From an uncultured Bacilli bacterium (lineage in GTDB: Bacteria; Bacillota_I; Bacilli_A; RF39; UBA660): a DNA stretch of 11,186 nucleotides. The notes under the pieces were generated by a model, which made no database searches, had not been told where the DNA came from, and was given only the letters and a program-made list of their open reading frames with translations. Every line of letters starts with the position of its first letter. Within the stretch, counting starts at the first letter, position 1. Where the stretch lies: contig CANQYR010000025.1 of the NCBI GenBank assembly GCA_947628125.1, positions 1 through 11,186 on the forward strand, read 5' to 3'. Of this stretch, positions 1 through 7,458 are shown piece after piece. The position numbers were made by a program, and so were the translations under genes.

Positions 1-310
1 AGAAGTTTATAAGGACTATAATTATTCACCCCCTACAATCTAGTACACAGCGTATTATTATTTAAAATATTTTTCTTTATTTAATCCATATTATTCTTAT
101 GCAACGGGATCTGCCCAGCCGCAAATTACAATAGAAAATATAAAGGATATAAAAGTTATCGTTCCAGATGAAGAAGCACTTAATTCGTTTAATGAAATAG
201 TTTCTGTTAATGAAAATAAACAGCTAGCCTTGGTTGAAGAAAATGAGATATTAACTGAATTACGAAATATTTTGCTACCAAAGTTAATGGATGGCGAGAT
301 AAACGTATAA
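1..310 (+). pseudogene. hsdS: Type I restriction specificity subunit HsdS, 3' end, with in-frame stop
   Basis: Reading the frame that ends at TAA 308-310 gives the end of a second target-recognition domain, with the hallmark stretch SYATGSAQPQITIENIKDI. It continues into the C-terminal conserved helix, ending NEILTELRNILLPKLMDGEINV. In HsdS this part follows the DNA-recognition domain, and the long helix pairs with the other conserved region and docks HsdM. The gene begins outside the window. A TAG at 41-43 interrupts the same frame between SPPTI and YTAYYYLKYF, so the copy looks broken. Reading the following bases in the next frame gives YNLVHS, so two compensating indels (one near the C5 run at 29-33) are as possible as one nonsense change. 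hsdR starts 35 bases downstream in the usual operon order. HsdS identity is fairly secure from the motif; the exact lesion is not. Confidence 0.78.
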
Positions 311-1222
311 CTTTAGTTAGCTATTATGAAGTAGGAAGTGGTGTAATGTTTAATGAAGAACAACTAGAGGATATGACGATGCAGTTATTATCTAAATTAG
401 GGTATGAATGTAAAAATGGATATGAAATAGAAAGAGATTATCATAGTGTTTTTAATGATGAGACTTTATTTAGGGATTTGGCTTTTATTAATCCTTCTTT
501 TACAGATGCACAAATATATGAGGCTATTAAAATTGTTAAAAATTTACCTTGTAGTAGTGTTATTGAAGATAATAGAGAATTTACTAAATATTTATTACAA
601 GGAGTTCCAATTGAAGTTAATGTTGATGGAAATTATCAGTATAAAAATGTTAAATTAATAGATTTTGTTAATGTTAATAACAATCATTTTCAAGCTATTA
701 ATCAATTTAATATTATTGAATTTGAACGGAAAAGACCTGATATAATTATATTTGTTAATGGTATACCACTTGTAGTTATTGAATTAAAAACAGTTACTAA
801 TGAAGAGGTAAAGTTAGAGGATGCTTATAATCAATTATGGCGTTATAAGGAAATATCTATTCCTACATTATTTAGGTATAATCAATTTTTAATTATTAGT
901 GATGGTGTAACTGCTAAGGCTGGAACTATTACTAGTTCTTATAGCCGGTTTAGTGATTGGAAAAAGATTGATGATAATGATGAAGTTAAAGAAAATATGG
1001 ATACACATTTAACGTTGTTTAAGGGGATGCTTCGAAAAGATAGGTTGTTAGATATTATTAATAATTATATTTTGTTTAGTGGTAATTTGAAAATATTGGC
1101 CCAGTATCATCAATATTTTGGTGTTAAAAAGGCTATTTTATCTACTACAACAAAAGGGTTTTTAACTGGTAAAACGGGAATTATATGGCATACGCAAGGT
1201 TCAGGTAAATCATTTAGTATGG

Positions 1223-1229
1223 TTTTTTT
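1223..1229 (+). other. T7 run carrying a +1 frameshift in hsdR
   Basis: Seven Ts follow ATGG just downstream of Walker A. One T fewer reads SMVFYAGNMVRMLGNPTIVV, the expected HsdR sequence. The present form ends at TAG 1246-1248. An ATG at 1241 overlaps that stop, so weak reinitiation is possible, but it would give a protein lacking Walker A. Confidence 0.85.
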
Positions 1230-1415
1230 ATGCTGGCAATATGGTTAGGATGTTAGGTAATCCTACTATTGTTGTGGTAACAGATAGAAATAATTTGGAT
1301 GATCAGCTGTATGAAGTTTTTTCTAAATGTTCTTATTATTTGAAGCAAAAACCAGTGCAAGCTGATAACAGAAGTGATTTAAAGGATTTGTTAAAGGATA
1401 GGGTAGCGGGTGGCA

Positions 1416-1424
1416 TTTTTTTTT
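1416..1424 (+). other. T9 run carrying a +1 frameshift in hsdR
   Basis: Nine Ts follow GGTGGCA. With eight Ts the frame reads VAGGIFFTTLQKFEEESG, the family motif. With nine, the upstream frame ends at TGA 1442-1444. Runs of this length are prone to slippage in replication and transcription, so this is the more likely of the two sites to switch. Confidence 0.85.
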
Positions 1425-3411
1425 ACGACTTTACAAAAATTTGAAGAAGAATCAGGTTTGTTTTCTAATCGGGATGATATTTTAGTTTTAGTTGATGAGG
1501 CCCATAGAAGTCATTATGGCTTAGAAAAAACATTAAAATTTGATTTTAAAAGTGGCAAAGCGTATGAAAAATATGGTACAGCAAAGTATTTACATGATGC
1601 TTTACCTAAAGCAATTTATATTGGTTTTACGGGTACTCCGGTGGAAACAGAGGATAAATCAACTTCGGCAATATTTGGTGATGTGATAGATGTTTATGAT
1701 ATGACGCAGGCTATATTAGATGGTTCAACGCTGCCTATTTCTTATGAGTCTAGAATGGCTAGGCTTGGGTTAGATCAAAATGTACTTAAAGAAATAGATA
1801 AGTATTATGTTTTGGTTAGAAAGAAAAGGGCTTCTTCTTGTGATGTGATTAATAGATCTAAGCAAATGCTTGCCAATATTTCTAAAGTAATGGAAAATCC
1901 TCATAGATTAGAGTTAATTGTTAAGGATATAATTTTCCATTATGAAGAAAGGAAAAATATGGTTGCTGATCATGCTATGGTTGTGGCGTATTCAAGAAAA
2001 AGTGCTTATATAATGTATAAAAAATTTTTAGAATTAAGACCAGATTATAAAGATGTAGTTAAGATGATTGTAACTCCTAGTAATAAAGATTTTGTAGATA
2101 TGCAAAAATTAATTGGTACGAAAAGTGATAATAAAAGATTGGAACAAAAATTTAAAAGTGAAGATGCTAGGGAAAAGTTTAAAATTGCCATTGTAGTTGA
2201 TATGTGGCTTACGGGGTTTGATGTGCCTAAACTTGGCACGATGTATATAGATAAGCCAATGAAAGCTCATAATTTGATGCAGGCAATTGCGCGTGTTAAT
2301 AGAGTTTACAAAGATAAAGAAGGTGGTTTGATAGTTGATTATATTGGGTTGAAGTCGTGGTTATTTGATGCTTTGAAAATTTATACGGTGCGTGATCAAA
2401 ATAAGATTAAAGATGTAAATGACTTACAAAAGTTATTGTTAGTTAAGTTAGATATTATTGATGATATGTTTGGTAATTTTGATTATTCACATTTTAATTT
2501 TTTAGATAATACAGGTAAGTATAATTTAATTAGAAAAGGCGCGAATGTAATGTTAGCTACTGAAAATTCTAAAAAGAAGTTTATGGATTATAGTTATGAT
2601 GTAAAAAAGCTTTACACTTTATGTAGTGGGGTTATAGAAGATGATGTAAAGGAAAAATGTTTTTTTATTGTGGCGGTTAGATCATTTATTTCGAAGATAA
2701 CTAATGTTGGAAAATTAGATGTGTTTGAGTTAAATCAAAATGTAGGGAAAATGTTAGAGGATGCTATTGTAAATGATGAGTTGTTAAAACTATGTGAATT
2801 TACATGTAAAGATAGTTTTAAATTGTTAGATAATTTTACATTGAAAAAGTTTAAGAATGCTAAGGAAAAAAATATAGTTAGTGAAGTTTTATTTAAAGTG
2901 GTTAAATCTTCTATTGATGATATGGGTAAAATTAATTTAACTATGCAAGAAAAGTTTTCGACTAAATTTAATAAAATTGTAAATTTTTATAATAAAAGGG
3001 GAAATTTAGCTGATGTTGATAAAGTTATTGAAATGATGTTTGATTTTAAGAAAAAGGTTGATGATGAGTTTACTAATGGTAATAAATATAATTTATCTTC
3101 TTTAGAAAAGGCTTATTTTGATGCTTTATGTTTTGATGATGAAGTTAAAGAAGTACTTGATGTTAATGTTTTGGTACAAATGGCAAGGGATCTTGTTAAA
3201 CTTATAAGTGATAATTTAACTTTAGATGCTTTTTTAAGAGAAGATGGGGTAGCAAGAATTAGAAGTAGTATTAGAAGATTGCTTATTAAAAATAATTATC
3301 CATCAAGAAAACGGGAAGTTGCGGTTTTAAAGATAACTAGGCAGGCTGATATTAAGTACCGATAGTATTAAATTATTGGGTGCGTTATAATATTTTTGCT
3401 TATAAAATTTT

Positions 3412-3427
3412 GGGGAGGCTTGTTATA
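3412..3427 (+). promoter_or_regulatory. Orphan ribosome binding site with an ATA in place of a start codon
   Basis: GGGGAGG at 3412-3418 is followed after six bases by ATA (3425-3427) and then KYYDSLNSEVKAYF. Position and spacing fit a former ATG start mutated to ATA. The only upstream in-frame alternatives are GTG 3380 and TTG 3410; GTG 3380 has no good ribosome site and TTG 3410 is too close to this one. Confidence 0.5.
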
Positions 3428-3985
3428 AAGTATTATGATTCATTAAATTCTGAAGTAAAAGCGTATTTTAAAATTTTATCTTCTGATTTTCCAGAGTGGT
3501 TGTTTGAATATAATTTTTCAAGTGGTTTAACTTTTTTAGAGTATGGGAATTTGATAAAATAAAGAAAATATATGATGATGTTATTGTTTTAAAAAATGAT
3601 CAAGGTATAGATGAGATAGGCTTTAAACATAAAGAAATATGTGAGGAATATATTAGAATAATATCTGATTTGTGGCCAGAGTGGGTAAGTGATAAGGATA
3701 GAACGGTGATGCAATTTTTGGCTGATATGTGTAAGTCCATGAATAATGCAGGTTAATTTGACTATCAATGATTTATATAATTGTACAGAAAAAATAAATA
3801 TTGTGTAAATGTTAAGTCAAAAACTAGGTATGTAGTTCCCTTAGTAATGACGGGAAATGGCCCTGTTAGGATAAATGAGGTGTCATTAGAAACTGATCAG
3901 TATATAAAAAATTATTTAGCAATTCCAAAAGGGGGATTATTGGACATATTTTGTTTTTAAACCTTATGTAAAAAAAGTTAAGTAA
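3425..3985 (+). pseudogene. Wreck of a small gene, probably an HD-domain phosphohydrolase with its core deleted
   Basis: At least five short same-strand frames chain together. Frame A (from 3425) reads YYDSLNSEVKAYFKILSSDFPEWLFEY then NFSSGLTFLEYG. Frame B (from 3547) reads EFDKIKKIYDDVIVLKNDQG and on to ISDLWPEWVSDKDRTVMQFL and DMCKSMNNAG. Frame C (from 3758) reads LTINDLYNCTEK. Frame D (from 3799) reads YCVNVKSKTRYVVPLV and on to KNYLAIPKGGLLDIF. Frame E (from 3953) reads VFKPYVKKVK to TAA 3983-3985. The joins are single-base indels or small deletions. From memory, the opening (SEV-YF-IL-S-DFP-WL-EYI) and the DRLEYTFSSGLTF / IYDDVIVLKNDDGIDE blocks resemble the start and the later part of about 400-residue HD-domain phosphohydrolases. 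On that reading the metal-binding HD core is missing, fused out at a shared FEY. That it is a dead gene is clear; the family is a moderate-confidence inference. Confidence 0.55.
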
Positions 3986-3991
3986 ATAATT

Positions 3992-4036
3992 AAAAGACTG
4001 TTTTTGAAAATCTTTCGACTTTGTAAACAGTCTTTT
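3992..4036. terminator. Bidirectional rho-independent terminator
   Basis: AAAAGACTGTTT (3992-4003) and AAACAGTCTTTT (4025-4036) form a perfect 12-bp stem with a 21-base loop. A-runs and T-runs at the ends suit both strands. It sits between the decayed restriction locus (+) and the stop of the DUF5305-type gene (-), whose TAA lies three bases away. Confidence 0.88.
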
Positions 4037-4038
4037 AT

Positions 4039-4932
4039 TTATGTAGTTTTTTCTAAAGAATAAAGATAATAATTATTATTTAAAATGGTGTAGTAGTTAT
4101 CTTGATATTTAAAGATATTTATATTATTGGTTATGGCTATGTTTATTAAGTCTTTTAAATTATTTAAGTATATAATATTGTTATTATTTATATTAGGTTT
4201 ATTTAAAATGGTTATAATGATATCTTGATATTCTTTTAAAATAGTTTTTTCATTATCTTTATTAGGTAAAACTTTACTTGTGAAAAGGATAATAATTATA
4301 AGATCAAAGATTATTATTTTAATAATGTTAATATTTTGGGTATTATTTTCTAGAGAATCTTCTTTCATTGTAATATCTATAATATTTTCATTAATAGGAA
4401 TTGTTAATAAAACATAAGGATTAGTTTCATCATTAATTTTAATGTTAAGTTTAACATATAGATAGTTTTCTGTTTTAATATTAAAGTATTCTTGAAATGA
4501 TTTAACATAATTAACATAATATTGATAATCCAAGTTATAATTTTCTTTGATGTTAAGATCTTCTTGTTTTATATTGGTTATATTTTTTAAATTAAAATCT
4601 TTAGTCCAAATCAATTTTGTACCATTATCGGCATAACTTTTTAAGGTGGCGGTGATGTCATAATTAATGGTTTCTTTATTTTTATTTTTTAAATAATAGT
4701 TAAAATAAATATCAATGCTTTTAATTGAATTGGCAATGTAATAATTATTGGCTTGTAGTTTATTATTTAGAAAGTAGTTATTTGGGTTTAAGGCAACTTC
4801 ATAATATGTTTTATTTTTTAATTGATAGGTATTATTTTGGAAAATGTTTTTCTTAATATATATTATTTGCATTCCTATTAAAAGGATAATGAAGCTTAAA
4901 ATAATTAGTATTTTTTTTCTTTTTGCTTGCAA
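4039..4932 (-). CDS. DUF5305-type two-helix membrane protein, third gene of the SipW operon
   Basis: A 297-residue protein with an N-terminal membrane helix (about 7-26) after a KRKK cluster. An extracytoplasmic domain follows (about 30-200), then a second helix (about 201-219) and a cytoplasmic tail. The outer domain has YYEVALNPNNYFLNN, a Tyr-rich NNYYIANSIKSIDIYFNYYL block and ITATLKSYADNGTKLIWTKD. The tail ends with IIYLNNLKDLINIAITNNIN and a repeated Tyr pattern. As I recall the family, these features match DUF5305, whose members lie beside SipW-type signal peptidases in Bacillota and archaea; its biochemical role is unknown to me. The start is TTG 4932. It has a good AGGAG (4940-4944) seven bases upstream, inside the last codons of the peptidase gene, so translation is probably coupled. 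Downstream Met21 would cut the first helix. A role in handling or sensing the secreted substrate is only a guess from context. Confidence 0.8.
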   Translation of the reverse strand: MQAKRKKILIILSFIILLIGMQIIYIKKNIFQNNTYQLKNKTYYEVALNPNNYFLNNKLQANNYYIANSIKSIDIYFNYYLKNKNKETINYDITATLKSYADNGTKLIWTKDFNLKNITNIKQEDLNIKENYNLDYQYYVNYVKSFQEYFNIKTENYLYVKLNIKINDETNPYVLLTIPINENIIDITMKEDSLENNTQNINIIKIIIFDLIIIILFTSKVLPNKDNEKTILKEYQDIIITILNKPNINNNNIIYLNNLKDLINIAITNNINIFKYQDNYYTILNNNYYLYSLEKTT

Positions 4933-4933
4933 T

Positions 4934-6016
4934 TTAATTCTCCTTAGTGAAAAATTCGTTTAACCAAATAGAGGGATATCCTAAATATTTAATATGGAAT
5001 TTGTACACTCCTTTTATGTCTTCTTTTTTAATTTTTATATAATCTATGGTATTATTGGCATCACCTTTGGTGATGTAATACTCATTTATACTTATAACAC
5101 GGTGAACGATAACTTGATTTTCATAATTAAAGACGATTATATCTCCGGGGACAATATTTTCTTCTTTTTTATAAATTATTACATCGCCTCTTTTAAAAGT
5201 AGGGTACATACTATTTGATAGTATTGCTATAGGTTGATAGTTAAATAATCCAAGCATAAATGATACTAATAAAATAGAAGTGATGATAGTTAAAGGGTAA
5301 ATGGTTGTTGGTATAGTGGTATTTTTTTTATTAAAAGTGAAGTATTTAAATAGGTAGTAGGTTATTAAAATTTTAATGATAGCAAATGATCCTTCAATAA
5401 ACCAATTACTATAAGGAATAATGGGTAAAAAAATTGTTGGTATTTCGTTAAAAAGTCTAATTGTTACAGGTATTTTATAGTGAGAGTTTAAAGCTAGATA
5501 AGTAAATAAAATATTTTGGGCGATTATGGGGATAATTATGGAGATAAGGTAGTGGAAAAAAATGATATTATGGGATATGAAAATGGCTTTGAAGTTTATT
5601 TCACTTATGATGATAATAATGGTTATTAAAGTTATAATGTTTCGATTATTTTTATTGCTTTTAATTATTTTGTAGCGCATTATTTCTAAGCCATATATAG
5701 GTAAGATAGTTTTCCATAGATTTTTTAAAATATTAATTAGATTATGATTGTAAAAACTTTTATTAAAACCGAAAATGAAGCCACTAGTTAAATAAAGAAT
5801 GAAAAAAATGATAGATATAGTTAAGGCTGTTTGAGCATCTTTTTTCTTTGGTAATTTTATGATTTGTTGATTAGAAATGATTATAAAGCTTAGCCAAAAT
5901 AAGGGATTAAGAAAGTAAAGGTAAAAATTATTAGTATACAAGAAGATATGGCTTAGTGCAAAAATAATTAGAAGAAAGAATAATTGTTTATTTTTAAGCG
6001 TTTTCTTTTTGAACAT
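4934..6016 (-). CDS. sipW: SipW-type (S26B) signal peptidase I with a large membrane domain
   Basis: Signal peptidases cut secretion signals from exported proteins at the outer face of the membrane. The C-terminal 100 residues carry the S26 boxes: ILSNSMYPTFKRGDVI with the serine nucleophile Ser269, PGDIIVFNYENQVIVHRVI with His305, and ITKGDANN with Asp319. His in place of the usual Lys marks the SipW/archaeal/ER-type branch. Unlike the roughly 190-residue Bacillus SipW, this protein has 360 residues, with about 260 residues of hydrophobic segments in front (for example 12-28, 35-48, 64-83, 126-140, 150-176, 208-226, 240-258), so it is polytopic. The start ATG 6014-6016 lies inside the 3' end of the substrate gene (23-base overlap), with GGGG 6027-6030 as a likely ribosome site. 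The DUF5305-type gene starts one base after its stop. The likely substrate is the protein encoded directly upstream. Confidence 0.9.
   Translation of the reverse strand: MFKKKTLKNKQLFFLLIIFALSHIFLYTNNFYLYFLNPLFWLSFIIISNQQIIKLPKKKDAQTALTISIIFFILYLTSGFIFGFNKSFYNHNLINILKNLWKTILPIYGLEIMRYKIIKSNKNNRNIITLITIIIIISEINFKAIFISHNIIFFHYLISIIIPIIAQNILFTYLALNSHYKIPVTIRLFNEIPTIFLPIIPYSNWFIEGSFAIIKILITYYLFKYFTFNKKNTTIPTTIYPLTIITSILLVSFMLGLFNYQPIAILSNSMYPTFKRGDVIIYKKEENIVPGDIIVFNYENQVIVHRVISINEYYITKGDANNTIDYIKIKKEDIKGVYKFHIKYLGYPSIWLNEFFTKEN
4940..4944 (-). promoter_or_regulatory. Ribosome binding site fixing the TTG start of the DUF5305-type gene
   Basis: AGGAG on the minus strand, seven bases from TTG 4932, lies within the final Lys-Glu-Asn codons of the signal peptidase gene. 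No ATG with a comparable site exists near it. Confidence 0.7.
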
Positions 6017-6494
6017 ATTGGATTATCCCCGTTAATGTTTTGGTTTTAACATCGGGAATACTTTTAGTGTTTTTTACATAGGTTACCATGATATTGAAAG
6101 TGGTTGAATCGCCTACGTTTAAGTCTTTCTTAAGTTCAGAGGTGGTATAGTTAATTTCTTCAATGCCATCAATTTCTTCGGTAAATATTATTGTTTGTAA
6201 TTCGGCATCAATAGTTCCTAGGTTTTCTATGGTAACTTCATAAATGATTTCATCGCCTGGCTTATTAAGTTTAGCTGAGAAGTTAACAGAGTCTTTAGTA
6301 AAAGTTGGTGATCCAGCATCACAACCTTCAGGTACTTGCGTTGCAGTGATATTTGTTATTCTAACATCCCATTTTCCTGTTATTTCTGCTGTTCCATTTA
6401 TGGTAAAGTCTGTAGCAAATGTTGAATATCCAACTGTCATTAAGATAATAGTTGCAAGAAAGGCTATAAGAATTATTATTTTATTTTTGCGCAA
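5994..6494 (-). CDS. TasA/CalY-like secreted protein, predicted SipW substrate
   Basis: A 166-residue protein with an N-terminal signal segment: MRKNK, then hydrophobic residues 6-22, then VGYSTFATDFTINGTAEITG. Cleavage is probable around residues 25-28. The following KWDVRITNITATQ and later KPGDEIIYEVTIENLGTIDAEL are characteristic of the camelysin/TasA family of SipW-processed proteins, which in Bacillus form matrix fibres or surface proteases. The mature part (about 140 residues) is shorter than TasA and has one Cys (59). There is no LPXTG or other wall anchor. The start is TTG 6494, supported by AAAGGGG (6503-6509) eight bases upstream; the next Met (19) would destroy the signal. The gene overlaps the signal peptidase gene by 23 bases and is first in the operon. 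Fibre formation is possible but not shown by the sequence. Confidence 0.82.
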   Translation of the reverse strand: MRKNKIIILIAFLATIILMTVGYSTFATDFTINGTAEITGKWDVRITNITATQVPEGCDAGSPTFTKDSVNFSAKLNKPGDEIIYEVTIENLGTIDAELQTIIFTEEIDGIEEINYTTSELKKDLNVGDSTTFNIMVTYVKNTKSIPDVKTKTLTGIIQYVQKENA

Positions 6495-6502
6495 TTTATA
6501 TT

Positions 6503-6509
6503 CCCCTTT
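6503..6509 (-). promoter_or_regulatory. Ribosome binding site fixing the TTG start of the TasA-like gene
   Basis: AAAGGGG on the minus strand ends eight bases before TTG 6494. It is the only good site near the beginning of the signal peptide. Confidence 0.7.
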
Positions 6510-6536
6510 CTATTTAGTATTTAATTAATATTAGAA

Positions 6537-6550
6537 ATAGCGTTAGCTAT
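6537..6550. promoter_or_regulatory. Hyphenated palindrome in the leader of the TasA-like operon
   Basis: ATAGC-GTTA-GCTAT is a perfect 5-4-5 inverted repeat, 43-56 bases upstream of the TTG start. It could be an operator or a small leader hairpin. A second palindrome of the same layout (AACTA-TAAG-TAGTT, 6628-6641) lies further upstream. I found no convincing -35/-10 pair in this stretch. Confidence 0.25.
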
Positions 6551-6682
6551 CCCACTCATAATGTATGCAAAATTAGATAATTCGTATGGTTGTTTGCCTT
6601 ATGTACAGTTAAAAATTTTTATTGAACAACTATAAGTAGTTATGGTAAATTTATTTGTTTTTAAACATTGTGATTTGTAATT

Positions 6683-6705
6683 AAAAAAAAGAACCACAAA
6701 GGTTC
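6683..6705 (-). terminator. Probable rho-independent terminator of the CFI-box gene
   Basis: On the minus strand GAACC-TTTGT-GGTTC is followed directly by eight Ts. The stem is only 5 bp, but it has three G-C pairs and a good T-run. It lies about 130 bases after the stop of the CFI-box protein gene and before the TasA-like operon. Confidence 0.6.
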
Positions 6706-6836
6706 AAATAGAGTAATAGTTTATTTATATTTGAAAAATTATATGTTTAAGATTGGTTAATTAAGTATATTTATCTTTTTTTGAATATTGTAAAACAACA
6801 AACGTTAATACATTAATGATTATGAAGTTTCTTCTA

Positions 6837-7454
6837 TTATTGTTTAAGTTTTTTTAGTAATGTTGTTTTTCTTTCTTCTGGTAATGCTTTTAGAAAGCAA
6901 TCTTCTAGTATTAACATACAATTTTTATATCTATGGTATGCAAATTCATAGTTTTTTTGTTTAATTGCTTTAACACAAGGTTGAACAACGTGTTCATAAA
7001 TCCATGTATATATTTTATCATTATCTGGAGTCGAATTGATTATATCAACTATGGTAGGGGCAACATCGTAGTAGTGAATAATGTCTTCTTTACTAACAAA
7101 ATTGTCTCTAAACCATCTTAATGTCATTAATTCATTGCAGTCATCTTCAAAATTTTCTTGCATATGACTTATACAAGCAGTTGTTAGATAACATCCAGTA
7201 CCAGAACTTTTTTCTTGAGTTTTATTATTTCTATCATTATCGGTTCTAGTCCAATTTTCATTTAAATCTGATTTTATATGTGTTGAATTATGTGGAGCAT
7301 TACCGTATGGACTTTTATCATAATAGTCATACTTATATCCATTCCCATTAGAATATGGGGTTACATGAAATTCAGAGCCATCTTTTCCAACATAACATTT
7401 TCTATTTGGGTCATATTCCATATCTTTTATTTTATCATAATCAAAATTTGACAT
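6837..7454 (-). CDS. CFI-box-type protein of unknown function
   Basis: A 205-residue soluble protein. The polar N-terminal third (about 1-85) is rich in Asn, Asp, Tyr and Gly, with YDPNRKCYVGKDGSEFHVT and YSNGNGYKYDYYDKSPYG, and looks like a modifier or low-complexity arm. After a linker comes SGTGCYLTTACISHM, then DDCNELMTLRWFRDNFV, YYDVAPTIVDIIN and helices with VVQPCVKAIKQKNYEFAYHRYK. The Cys-Tyr-Leu-Thr-Thr-Ala-Cys box followed by LR-FRD is the pattern of the C-terminal 'CFI-box' module, which occurs at the ends of many unrelated bacterial proteins; its function is not known to me. The open frame extends to an ATG at 7511, but that one has no ribosome site and overlaps the upstream gene by 53 bases. 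ATG 7454 follows that gene's stop by four bases with AAAGGA (7465-7470) ahead, so I chose it. Confidence 0.72.
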   Translation of the reverse strand: MSNFDYDKIKDMEYDPNRKCYVGKDGSEFHVTPYSNGNGYKYDYYDKSPYGNAPHNSTHIKSDLNENWTRTDNDRNNKTQEKSSGTGCYLTTACISHMQENFEDDCNELMTLRWFRDNFVSKEDIIHYYDVAPTIVDIINSTPDNDKIYTWIYEHVVQPCVKAIKQKNYEFAYHRYKNCMLILEDCFLKALPEERKTTLLKKLKQ

Positions 7455-7458
7455 ATCA

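Larger units (their letters stand above)
346..3365 (+). pseudogene. hsdR: Type I restriction endonuclease subunit HsdR, split by two +1 frameshifts
   Basis: HsdR is the motor and nuclease subunit of a type I restriction enzyme. Three overlapping frames join into one protein of about 1005 residues, normal for the family. Part 1 (from ATG 346) has the nuclease motif (RPD at 130-132, ELK at 146-148) and Walker A TQGSGKS (283-289). Part 2 (about 1230-1415) holds NPTIVVVTDRNNLDDQ. Part 3 (to 3365) has the DEAH box (VDEAHRSHYG), GFTGTPVE, WLTGFDVPKLGTMYIDKP and QAIARVNRV, then the long C-terminal region. The first break is a run of seven Ts (1223-1229) where six restore the frame (SMVF-YAGNMVRM). 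The second is a run of nine Ts (1416-1424) where eight restore GGIFFTTLQKF. As written, the ATPase is cut between Walker A and B and should be inactive. A GGAAGTGG site precedes ATG 346. Decay, phase variation and transcriptional slippage are the options. Confidence 0.93.
6495..6836. other. Intergenic region between the TasA-like operon and the CFI-box gene
   Basis: The 342 bases hold the TasA-like gene's ribosome site, two small palindromes and a weak terminator (6683-6705). I see no coding remnant on either strand and no recognisable riboswitch. The promoter of the TasA-like operon must lie here, but no hexamer pair is good enough to name. Confidence 0.6.

Noticed and set aside
2045..2239. 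Minus-strand open frame within hsdR
   Set aside because: It is antisense to the conserved helicase motifs of HsdR and shows no features of its own.
1241..3365. Reading hsdR as three separate functional genes with their own starts (ATG 1241, GTG 1410)
   Set aside because: The starts lack ribosome sites, and the pieces separate Walker A from the DEAH box. A frameshifted single gene explains all motifs better.
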